DNA of 25,559 bases from Lingula anatina. Taxonomy: Eukaryota > Brachiopoda > Lingulata > Lingulida > Lingulidae. The stretch is taken from contig NW_019775675.1 of NCBI RefSeq assembly GCF_001039355.2, positions 35,323-60,881 on the forward strand, in the 5' to 3' direction. Positions 1 to 10,900 of this stretch are shown one piece after another. Positions within the stretch are counted from its first letter, which is position 1. Each line of letters starts with the position of its first letter. Below the pieces are notes generated by a model. It ran no database searches, was not told the DNA's origin, and worked only from the letters and a program-made list of their open reading frames with translations. A program made the translations under genes and the position numbers.

Positions 1-769
1 AAAAAAGTAGATAAATGAAGACAAGGAATTTCAATAGATAATTACTATGGCAATAACAAATTATATTCCAATCTGGAAAAATTATGTTTTGACTATTAAA
101 CATAAAAACACAATACTAGACATTTCACCTGTGATTTTATACACGTAGTGTAACATATTTTAACCATTTAGAGTAATCTCTGTCACCAGTTTGCGGACTA
201 AACTGTTTTTTATGTCAAACCAATTACATTTGGATCTTAAAACACAATAAAATATTTAAATTGAATTAAAAAACCCGTATTGTGCCTATAGCAGCATTGT
301 ACTAGTAGTGTACTATCGGTGGCAAGTTGACATACTTTTTTGCAACACAACAACGATCGGAAATAGGCCTACTAGTACATGTAGGTTTTTAATCGGCAAT
401 ATTACAACAATTTTGAAAGTAATTAGTTGTGGCTGTCATACATTAGGGTCAAATGACGCACTAGATCATATTTTTTTGCGTCAATTTTAGGATTCATGCG
501 TTTTTTACGCATGACGCAGAGGTAAATAAAACACTGCTGGTGGTACAATAAAGGGATAATAGGTCATCAATCCATATTGTTATATCTAAAGAAGCAATAC
601 ACCTACATAAAATATAGGACTAACTGATATTAAATAATACTGTTGGTTAGTCAACCATTGTCATATGAAGGCACTTAACAGTCAGGTGCAGTCCAGGGCA
701 TCCTTTGCTTAAAAATAACACAAATTTAAAGTCATTCTTTTAGCATGGCTTCTTGGAATGACTACTTAC
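1..769. other. PIGN intron after exon 6, no further exon seen
   Basis: AT-rich. The next expected PIGN segment (after the DTCGH block) was looked for on the minus strand and not found. A lone 14-mer of repeat R1 (inverted) lies at 536-549, and a small CATGCGTTTTTTACGCATG hairpin at about 494-512. Confidence 0.7.
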
Positions 770-3684
770 TCTGAGTGAGGTTTCTGAGAATGTCCACATG
801 TATCCAGACCCAGTAGATGCAAAAACAACACAATTTGATCTTGGGATAGAAGCCTTGCCAGAGAGGCATTTCTTTTTGCTTCTTCAAAAAATTCCTGAAA
901 ATAAAGAAGCACTTACAGTAAGCAAAATTGTGGTTGTCATAATAATATTACACTCTATGTGAAAAGTGTTCTTCTGGACTAAATAAAGTTTCCATTTCTG
1001 AATCAGTTGAAAGCTGAAAAAAAGGGGGGGGGGGTCATATCCTCACACACCACAAATTTTGCATATAGATTAATCAACACAGCCTTCAAAACAAGTGATA
1101 GAATCACTCAGCTTGTTATAGAATGCTGATATAGTATTATCAGCACTGTTATAGTATAATATGACAACCAAAGTACTGGGTTTACATTACATCAACAGCT
1201 ATGAGTTAGGTCTATCTCACATTTCATAAAACATGCAAAATACACGTTCACTACACAGGTCTGGTTATACTATAACAGAACTCATTCATAACCCTTACTA
1301 TTTCAAACTTACCACAACTTCATCAAAGACCCAAGTGTCCAGTTTGGTGGTGTCTGAGCCAGCGAAGTCCTCCTCTGCGGCAGGGTACATCTTTGTGAAA
1401 ACATGGTCGCCAGTGGCACCTGAGAGACGTAAAACATTAAGTTAACTAGAGGATCAGAGAGGCGATACCGCCTCCGAATATTGTACCACCAGCTGGAGCA
1501 AGCGCATTCGTATAGACCCCCACATACACAAAATAAGGGGTGCAGCCACCAGTCTTGTGCTTGACAAGCTGTAAAAATGCAATCAACAAGAATTTTCAAA
1601 ATATGCAAAAAATATATATAACTAAAAATGGTGCAATCAAAGTTAAGTTCATTGTAAGGTAGGTCAAAGGTCAATTTCAAGGTCACAGTAAATTGCCAGT
1701 ATATGACTTCCTATCCAACTTCAATAGTAACTATGGACCTATCTCTGCCAGTTTTGGAGATAAAAGGGAAGCAAAATTTGCAAAGTTCAGTTCATGGTGA
1801 AAAGTAGGTCANAAAATGGCCATTTAGAGTAGAATCAAGGCTCAAATTAGAATAGAATTTTTAGTGTCATGTACAAGTTTGTTTTTTTTTTAATTAAAAT
1901 AATCAAACTGAATTGAAAAAATGAAATCATTTTGCCAATGTATAGCCAAGGCTAGTTGTTGCTGAGTTTACAGTTTTTTAACTAGTAAAAATAAAACTTT
2001 AGTTAATATAATTTTAACTTTATATTTTCTTTGCACATTTTACAATACAATGACAATGTAAACATCAAAGTAAAAAAGTTTGTAGGTGTTTAATTAACAG
2101 ACCATATTTCAATATGAGAGAAAAAAGTCAGAAGTGGATAAAATACACTCCACACCTCCACTTTATACCCTTACCTTTTGCAAACATTGGTAGAATATCT
2201 GGACTTCCCCAAGACCAAGTTGTTCGGCTTTCATTAAAAACAGAGTCAAACTCAACTGGGTTTTCTTTCCATCCTACAACAAACGAAGAGTAATCTGACA
2301 TATAATATTTAAATCATTTATTGAAAAACTATACTTAATCAATTAACTGTGTTTATTATAAATCAATTATTTTTACTTTTAGTTACTTGTAAAGAAATAA
2401 GGGGGTAAACAGATAAGAAAGGATACTTTTGATGTTATTATCACCAACAAGTCTGGACTAGATTTTTAAACCATAAGATATAACCCTCGACATGCTGAGA
2501 GCTTATGACATAAATGTGGCTTAGCACAGAATTTATATTCGTATTGCAGGTCTGACCCAAAAAGACTGAACTATATTAGAATCAGTATAGTCAATAAACC
2601 CTTGGCTATGCAATTATGAATTAATAAGGGCACTTGTGTGAATGCTTGAGTGTGTGTATGTATGTATGTGTGTGGCAATACAAAAATACAGTATTTTCTC
2701 AGTCCAAGTCCTGCAATGCAATCACAGGTATCGATCATGTCTTTCTACCTTTGGCCACAGCACTAACATCTTCATAGAATCCTGCAATAAGAGCCACATG
2801 ACCTGGGCGAGACTCGGTGGGGACCCTGGTGTGGGATATCCCCCACGCACCACGCTTTTCTATCACATCTCTGAAAAATTGTACTTTCCATCATGTTATA
2901 TCCACTGTGTATGGTGGAATTGTATGTCTCTTTGTTTTATTATTATTATAAATTAAATTATCATCATTATTATTATCATCAATATATTATAAATACGATT
3001 ATTATAATAAGTCAAATGAAGAACAAAGATTCTTTTCATCACTTTCACTTTTAAGTAAAATTGCCCACTTGATCAGTTAAAAATTTTAACTACTGCTACT
3101 AAGGGTCTAACCAAACCTTAGCAAATCAGCCTAAGAACAAAAACTTCACAGCACTTCAGATCTGTAAGGGATCATTCCCAATGAAACTATTGGTCTACAT
3201 AAAGCAATCCAACTGGGGGACTCTTACTGAATGCAACCAGATTAACAAGCCTCTCTGTTTCCAATGTACTCTAAGACTTATAATCACCAGCTTTTCTGTA
3301 TTTTACTCAACACCAGGAGGAGCTGTGTGAATCTGCAAATCTAATCAATCTATGCAGACTGACAGTTACATTGGGAATGAACACTAAGTTCTGATAGCAA
3401 AATGAGGGTTACCTCATGTACGGAGCTGTACTTCTATCAGCTCCAAAGAATTTATCAGCTCTCAAACCATCAGTTACAAACAACACCAGTCTTTTAGATG
3501 GCGGCTCCAGTGGTGTCTGGAATGGTGTCATTCCATGCACCAGCGGTGATGTGAAATAGATATCAAAGATGGATATGAAGAATACCACATGGACAACTAG
3601 CCCTGCTATAATAAGGGAGATGCCGGATTGCCTGAAGAAAAAAATAAACAAACAGATCTAGTATACAAGTATGAATCAAAACTT

Positions 3685-3765
<81 letters not shown>

Positions 3766-4095
3766 ACGAATCATGGATAAACTACATTATCATTTAATCC
3801 ATGTTTCTATATCTAAAAGTATTCTGATCAACGTGATAAAGAGTTGTGATACATTATCTTTATAAAACTGCGGTTCATGTGACTTCGATCGCCTATTAAG
3901 AAGAAGTTTAATGGGCATAATAATTTAATTAGCTTAAAATATTCCACACTGAGTGTAATGAATCATAGTCACACTGATTAAAGTTGACGCTCGTGATATT
4001 ATCAAAAAGATATGAATCACAAAAACCACCTCAGCGTCTTTATTTGAAGGCAATGTAAAATGTTGCTTTTGTTCATTACGATCGAATACTTACAT
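770..4095 (-). CDS. PIGN: PIGN, GPI ethanolamine phosphate transferase 1, N-terminal six exons (partial)
   Basis: The product moves ethanolamine phosphate from phosphatidylethanolamine to the first mannose of the GPI anchor in the ER. Coding exons in transcript order are 4095-4094 (the AT of the start codon), 3631-3413, 2870-2749, 2273-2175, 1419-1313 and 894-770. Every junction is GT-AG and keeps phase, giving 224 residues of a family near 930. Visible features are an N-terminal membrane anchor (about residues 5-24), the PIGN-typical luminal stretch [15 protein letters not shown], the metal-binding Asp in VTDGLRAD (about residue 55), the catalytic Thr in [10 protein letters not shown] (about 92), the block [13 protein letters not shown], and the metal ligands in LGLDTCGH (about 214 and 218). 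These are the alkaline-phosphatase-superfamily signatures, and the order matches vertebrate PIGN. The last donor, at 769, is canonical. No further exon is visible left of it, so the gene continues outside the window. Confidence 0.95.
1441..1800. repeat. Dispersed repeat R1, copy 1 (PIGN intron)
   Basis: Starts AACTAGAGGATCAGAGAGG and runs at high identity to the copy at 13268-13595, with scattered substitutions and a few short indels. It includes the 14-mer ATTGTACCACCAGC (1480-1493) and an AGGTCA-rich block (1661-1685). It begins only about 20 bases upstream of the PIGN exon at 1419 (minus-strand sense), so it lies against that exon's branch-point region. One ambiguous base (n) is at 1812. 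Confidence 0.9.
3172..3380. mobile_element. MITE-like inverted-repeat element, family M1 copy 1
   Basis: The ends are inverted copies: TCATTCCCAATG at 3172-3183 and CATTGGGAATGA at 3369-3380. The similarity continues inward with gaps (GCAATCCAACT against ATCAATC). There is no coding capacity. It lies in the PIGN intron between exons 2 and 3. A related element lies at 22065-22318 in the opposite orientation, sharing internal blocks such as ATAATCACCAGCTTTT. No clear target-site duplication was identified. Confidence 0.75.
3690..3762. repeat. Compound microsatellite (TA)n(GA)n
   Basis: About 17 TA units run directly into about 19 GA units, in PIGN intron 1. Confidence 0.97.
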
Positions 4096-4139
4096 GATAT
4101 ACAAATTCCTTTTTATAACTCTGCCGGCCGGTTCTCAGA

Positions 4140-4200
4140 CCTGTTCACGTTTTGTATATGGCGGCTGTTTTGACCTTATTTTCTGTTACTAGCCTCTCTT
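4140..4200. promoter_or_regulatory. Putative PIGN promoter region with a YY1-like ATGGCGGC
   Basis: Just upstream of the split PIGN start codon lies a GC-richer patch (GCCGGCCGG at about 4123-4131) and an ATGGCGGC core at 4158-4165, the YY1-type element common near starts of housekeeping and bidirectional genes. A TATAAAA-like string (minus strand, about 4110-4117) is too close to the splice donor at 4093 to act as the TATA box for this exon. The transcription start was not located. Confidence 0.35.
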
Positions 4201-6600
4201 TGAAAATATATTTCAGCTGGTTGAGGAGCCACTCTCCATAGATCCACAAAGAGGTTTTATTTGGAGAAGAGCGTGAGTCATCAATTCTAGGTCATAAGAG
4301 ACAACAGGCTGGAGGCCGGAGATAAGTCACATGAGGCCGCAAGTTGTCTACTACATGTCATCTCAGGCCTAAAGCTTGATATGTTTTGTCAGGCCAAATA
4401 TTTAACAAACAACACTTACAGGAATGGATTGCTTCTATCAACGAGTATGAAGAATTTCAAGTTGTGAAAAACATCTATTACTTTCAAGCCGAACAGGACT
4501 CGGCTTTCGAGAAAAAATCTAATCAAACTGGTTTTTGAACAAGAACATTGTTCCTATTTTTTTATGCACAAGTCTGTGGAAGTTTTATGGAAGTAGTGTC
4601 TCACGGTATGGGGATATGACATTTGCATGTTATGAAGTGTATAATGTATTTCAATCAGTGGGCTTCAGTCATAAACAAGACCATGTAGCTGTCATCACTG
4701 CAATATTTGCACACTTTTTTCTTACAATAATTGAATTATTTCAATTGTATTGCGATACTCTATTTATAATATAATAATGCAAAAACATTTAAATAATTAA
4801 ACACCCAATCGTGCCTATAATTTTCAAATACTGCTCAGCAAATTTGAAGTTAAACAAAAATAAATAATATGAATAATTCTTGACACTTTTAAAAACTGTA
4901 CTGTAGGGGCAAATGTTGACAAATACATGAGAAAATTCATCCATAAATTTATCAAAATTTTAAAAATGTACCGGTAAATTTTAATTTAAAACAACCTGAT
5001 CATGCCAATTTTCTCATGCTGCCCAATCATTAATCAAACATGTTTGGCAGTCATAGGAACTGACTTCTCAGAAGTCACCAGCATGCAGAATAAATAAAAA
5101 AGGAAATTACAATGCATCGGCATTTAATCATCATTATTATAGATTCAATTTTAACAGCACCAGTAACAAAAGAGAGAGATACATTATTGTTTCACACACA
5201 GGTGAGGAAAAACAAAATACTGTTTATATTATCTGATACATATATAGTTCCAATTGTACATTCTACAATCACCAAACATATCAGAAACTTACTATTCTTT
5301 GGTCCACTTTTAATCTCCGAGTCAGATTGAAAAAGAGCATTGTGTCTATTTGACTGACATACACGTACATGGCGTAAACTTCAGCACAGATTTGTATCTT
5401 GAAAACAATGTCTCAATTCAATACTGGTTCAAATTCTAAGTTACAAAAATTAATACTTTTGTTCACCAACATCAATGTATCATTTTAATCTTTTCTCCCT
5501 ACACAAGTATTTTCTTAATCAAATAAATGAAATTCTTTACACAGATACAAGTACTTGTATAACCCAATCTGAATATACACAGCTTACTTATACAGTACAT
5601 GTAGTAGAGTCTAATTCAGAATTTTTGCAACCTTTTGTTACTGACAAGCTCAATTTAAAGCCAAGATGTATAGAAGAAGATAATGACACGGAGTTCAATA
5701 TATGTTACCATTGTGCCACTATGAAAATGTGGTTTACATGTCTATATGAATGGAAATAATTGTAATTTATACATATTTTTGCATTTTTAATCTATTCAGA
5801 ATTCAGACAATAGTAATCAAACCAGCAAATATATTGTAAAATTCAAAGAACTGTCAACAGTGATAAAATGCAATCTCTTTCTTTTTCATCAAAGATAATT
5901 GCTGTTTCACAATAATCTGAGTGTTATTATAATAACAGGCACATTATTCTCCAAAGATTTCATTATTGATTTAGAAATGTTTTTCAGGGAATGCAATGCA
6001 ATTACCCTGTCTTATTTACAATACTGATATTTATTGCAAATGTAAAAAATCAGCAGAGTATGTGTATATAAATAAAAGGTATATTGTAAAATAATTTAGT
6101 GAAATTCAACTGTAAATGAAATGTACATGTATTGAATAGTTTTATATTTTTTACATCATTTGTAAACAACACATAACAGTATGACCCCTGATTGAGAAAA
6201 AACTTAGTCATGAAAACCAGTAAAATTAAGGTCACAACCTGCTTACAAATAACACTGTCACATACCAGTATTCTAATTAATTTGAGCAAAGACCTTTTAA
6301 TTATTTTGAAATGTGTACTTCAATAAACCTTGTATACCGATTTTTTTTTTTCTATTCAGTAATTTAAACATAAAACTTCAGACTGGCCACAGTGCTTATA
6401 GAAATACATCACACGTGAAAAGCATTTGATAAAATCATGTAAAAATGATGATCATAGCAAGACTAGCACAAGCCAAAAGACATGGACTAGAAGCGAGCAG
6501 CAGCAAGTATTTCCTATACTCATATGCAGACTGCTGCAGGTAGTTCTTCTGAATCTGCTATTGTATAAATTATAGATAAATACCAAATGCAAGAGCCATA
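4200..6600. other. Intergenic region between the PIGN promoter and the fusion gene 3' end
   Basis: AT-rich, with no convincing gene. A short exon-like segment on the plus strand near 4218-4271 is flanked by a good acceptor and donor but has no partner exons. Open frames at 4535-4774 and 5475-5759 show no domain and no splice support. Confidence 0.6.
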
Positions 6601-6601
6601 A

Positions 6602-6607
6602 TTTATT
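6602..6607 (-). terminator. Candidate poly(A) signal AATAAA of the fusion gene
   Basis: The first AATAAA on the minus strand after the stop codon lies about 100 bases downstream, which would give a short 3' UTR. Further AATAAA strings occur lower in this AT-rich stretch, so usage is uncertain. Confidence 0.3.
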
Positions 6608-6707
6608 ATACTTGTATACTGGTATATATTTATATACATGTAATATAATAATCATTTTCACTCAAAGGACACCTGTATCGTCACCTAATAATGTCAGCGA
6701 CTTTCAT

Positions 6708-7878
6708 TCAGACTGCTCCGTCACTCAGCCACTCGTTGCTATCTCTCCTGATCCTGGCAAACAGTTCTTTACGGATCTTGGTACTGCTCACGCCTTGCGT
6801 ATAGGGCAGGAAGCGTATTGGCATCAGGGCCTCAACCACGTGGCGGGATGGGAAGTTTTGCATGTCATCCCCGCGGATGTAGAGGGCGGTCTCCCCCTCA
6901 CACAGGTGCACAATACACGAGATGAAGTTGGATGGATCTGTGCTGGTGATGCAGTAGACCTGAAATGTGTATTTGTGACTTCATCAATTGACTTCATCAA
7001 TTAATTCAGGAAATTAAAAGAACACCAATTAATCAGTGCTGAAACATTTTGGTTACCTTTACGAAATTATGTAAATTATGATTGGTGCTAAGTTCAGATG
7101 TATATAAATATTACATAAAAACAACATTTATCTGTATTAAAAGAACTTCAAAGAGATTACACAGTAGTTTGTACAGTACAATGTACCAAAAACACTTGTC
7201 AGAACTAACACATTAATTAGAAAGCATTGTTTCTCATACCACATCTGCATACTGCTTTACGTTCAGCATGCGCTTTTCTATTGGGTCAATGGGGACTTTG
7301 TTCTTCAGTTTATAGTAGCTGCGGCTGTCATGAACACCAACTATAACCTAGTAAAAATATATACATCTTTTAAGCTGAAGTTACTTGTTTTTAGAGACTT
7401 TATTAATTTTTAATTTTAATTCTTACTAAGGAATCTTTCAGGTACATTATTTTGAAATCATTATTTAAAAATCATATTTTACCCTAAGCACCAGTAAATG
7501 TATATAGAACTATTGGCGCTTTTCCTGTATTGAATGTATATCTAGCTGCTTTTCAGTTTTGCTACTACCACTAATTTAAAGAGAAAAGTTCTGATTTTAA
7601 AAGCTTGTGACACAAAAAAATTGCTAATAAAAGTAGCTGTTAAATTCACAATTTTCCTCATGAAAAGAACCCAGTCATTATGGTACGGCCTCACCTGTTT
7701 ACCCATATTTCTCATCTTCTGCAGTATTGCCACGTGGCCCCTATGGAACAGATCAAAACAACCAATGGAGTATATCTTGTCCACCCTGCCATCTATGTCT
7801 ATGTTTGGCAGGGAGCGACGCCGGATGCGGTACAGGGCTTTCTCATCCTCCTCTGTGTCAGACCCTGTTGAGTATTTT
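6708..7878 (-). other. C-terminal cytidylyltransferase domain, HxGH type (exons 9-11)
   Basis: Exon 9 (7878-7695) encodes KIYSIGCFDLFHRGH, the nucleotide-binding signature of the glycerol-3-phosphate / choline-phosphate / ethanolamine-phosphate cytidylyltransferase family, with HRGH as the HxGH motif. Exon 10 (7347-7240) encodes IVGVHDSRSYYKLK, then a KVPIDPIEKR segment and KQYADV, matching the IVGVHxD / K-P-ER / YVDEV order of the family. Exon 11 (6959-6708) holds YIRGDD, like the GDD segment of bacterial glycerol-3-phosphate enzymes, and TQGVSSTKIRKEL in place of RTxGISTTKIxxEI. The domain is about 150 residues, the size of a single-domain enzyme, and ends 24 residues after that motif at TGA. 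There is no amphipathic lipid-sensing tail as in choline-phosphate enzymes, and no second catalytic repeat as in ethanolamine-phosphate enzymes. Confidence 0.92.
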
Positions 7879-7885
7879 CTGAAAT

Positions 7886-7933
<48 letters not shown>

Positions 7934-10900
7934 CTTCTGTGTACTGCAATATTAACATACCGTCAGGATTTATCAGTTATTAGGAAAAAAAACCTAGTGA
8001 AGATGAAGACCGAAACTTAGATTATTATTAAAATGTTTAAAAATTCTTTAGTCTTTGCAGAAATCAAAGATTAAAAATGTCTAATGAATAATGAAAGTCT
8101 CATAAATTGATTATAACATTGCTTAAAAAGATAAGCATTCAGATTTGATTTAAAAGTGTCAATGTCCATTGTAACAGTAGCTGATCGCATGTGCAGTCAC
8201 CCAGGCCTGTAATGTGGGTAAAATTCCCAAGGATAGGGTAAAAACTCTATGCATGCTTTGGAAATGTTGACTAAGAACTTCAAAGCAATTAATACAAAGT
8301 CACAGGCAAAACATGATGAGGTACGTTGAAGTTTTATGCAATTCATAAGACTGCAAATCAAGAGAAAATATTTGTGGATAAATACTGTCAACTTGTTAAT
8401 TTGCCACTTCTCAATTACTAGTCTGGTTACAACTTTTTCTGATCCCACTCCTCAAATCATGCTTGATTACAAACAAGTGAAATTTGCCAGGGTCTGGGCT
8501 ACCTGTGATGTTCTGCATTAACTACCATCATATAATTATAATTGATTAAGGTAAATGTTTTTATGTCTGAGCTAATGGTTGGAGAAGAAAACTGACTGTT
8601 GCGAGCCATGGAATCTAATTCAGATATTTAGAGGTGGGACAAATTATTTTCTTGCATGCAGTGCTTGCTTTTAATTCAGAAAGCAATTATATATAGAAAG
8701 AATCAAATTATTTAATTTTCATTAAAATTTTTCATTTTTGTCAAATTAACTATCATATTTATAGAAATCTCTATATTCATTCAAGGTGTTTTGCTATCAA
8801 TGCTTTGCCAAATCATTGACTTAATTGATAACAAGTTTGAACTATTTAAATTTTTCTAATAAATCAATATCGCATTGCTAAAATTGCATTTGGTGAAGGA
8901 TGCATAACATTTTGAATAGCATGATTTCAGTTGTAGTATTCTATTATGCTGGCATATATGATTAATATACCTATGGAGTTTGCACTGATGAGAACATCTG
9001 ACCCTTACTGTTATACCATGGTACATGTAACTGCAAGTATTGAACAACAGAGGACACTAGTTCAAGACAAGACCAATCAAAAAAGCTGAATCAACTCAAT
9101 AGCATCTACTACAGCCCATCAGACACAAGCTAACAATGTACATATTTCAACCATTTTTGTTTTAAATATATGTCCACAACATTCTCTCCCAACCACATTA
9201 TGGAGATGGTAAAATTGACAAATATATTACCCAGTATGTTATCATGTGTTTAGCAAAGAAAAATAATAAAAATAATGCATCAATATAAATAAACGAACCC
9301 TTTCTTTCCACTGCTCCCACTTCCACTTGACTTATCAGATTCCTTCTCATCTTTAACAAATGCTGAGTCATTACTTGTGGTGGAATTGCCTGAGAATATT
9401 AAAGATAAAAAATAAATAAATAAATAAAAATTATATTAAAAAAAAGACTCTGAATTAATTTTAGGCAATTTTGATTCCCCTTAGATAAATTTAAACTTTA
9501 ACATTAATATCCATTCACAACATACATTTTACAACTGTTACAGTGTTTTTAATATTTTGCTAATTCTGCATTTAAATTAATAAGCATTAGAAAAGTGTAG
9601 TTTTTTCTTTTTTAATCACAAACGTGATTCAGAAGTTTGAACATGACAGAGTATCATTCCATTAAAAAAGATATATGTATATATTCACTAAAATGACTTC
9701 ACTATACCTTTAGATTTCACTCCGTTTCTCACCTGACTCATTGTTTCTCACCTGACTCATCATTAATGAAATCCTCTGGTTTAACTTGTGCGCTGACTGA
9801 CCTTTGGTCCTCCATTTTGGTTCCTTTATTCCACCTTCTGGACCTCCTTGTGTCAGTCTCAGTGTCTGTTTCTGACTCAAAGGTGGACACCCCTGTATTG
9901 CCTGGGCTGTAAGGCAGATGTGAGAAGTTTTCTGTGGCCCCTTCCTGATCTTTACCTCTGAAAACATCTTCATTTTCCTCAATCTTTTTGTGCTTTCCGT
10001 CTGGACGTTTCTAAAATGGAAATTTCAAACATTTCACTGAGAGAATCGGATCTGTTAAAAAAATATATTTTACGATAATGGATTTTTTTAATGAATTGGT
10101 TTAATGCTTCTATTACAGAACATTGCCAAAATATTGATAAATTGTGTCTCTTCTTTAAAAATTATACTTAAAATGGGTGAGAAATATTTATGTGATTTAT
10201 AATATGCAAAATTTAAAAAACAAAGACAGCTTGGCTTCAAATTGTGTTTTTTTTTCCATTACAGAAAAACAGAATGTGTTCATATCACAATAAATCAATC
10301 ATAAAATGAGTTGCAAAAATACTATCAATTATCACCCTCACCTTTCTGTGATAAACTTTCTTAGACCCATCATCGTTATACAGGGGTCGGTGGGAGCATC
10401 CCTCTTTCTCATGAAGATCAATGGCAGCTAAACTGGCATTAATTTTATGGTGTGACTTGTTTCCTTTGGTTTCTTTTATGCGAGCCTCTAACTTTCTGCT
10501 CAAACTGGCATGTGCCAGACGAATGCTAAGTACGAGGCAGACCACTCCGGCAACTCCAGCTGCATGGAGAAAATAACTGTTTTTTTAAGTAGGCATAGTA
10601 GGCAGCATTAACAACCAGAGTTGATCCTTGGACTAACAGATCCGCGGATCAAATATGACCAACCCACTTCAAGGTTGCAGAATCTATTCAGTGTCTACTA
10701 GGGGATTATGTGGCAAGCTTTCAAGTGGGTCAGCCATATTTGGTCCCAGGATCCGTTAGTCTGTGGATCAGCTTGTTCTGAATGGGCCAACAGATTATAT
10801 CAAAGAGAATTAATTGCAAACCCTTTGCATTTTTTAATATTTTAAAATTATTATTATTAGTATCAGGGCTCCCTAATTATCACAGGCTATTATGAGCATT

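Noticed and set aside
1309-1686. 125-codon minus-strand open frame, with a similar one at 13226-13435
   Set aside because: Both read through repeat R1. The overlap with the real PIGN exon at 1313-1419 is in another frame.
4109-4118. TATA box for PIGN
   Set aside because: It lies only about 16-25 bases before the splice donor of exon 1, so a start 30 bases downstream would fall in the intron.
7621-7887. Plus-strand frames of 88 and 63 codons opposite exon 9
   Set aside because: They are antisense shadows of the cytidylyltransferase exon.
9710-9982. 90-codon minus-strand open frame over exon 7
   Set aside because: It is a shadow in the wrong frame. The frame fixed by exons 6 and 8 reads KRPDGKHKK and onward without a stop up to the donor.
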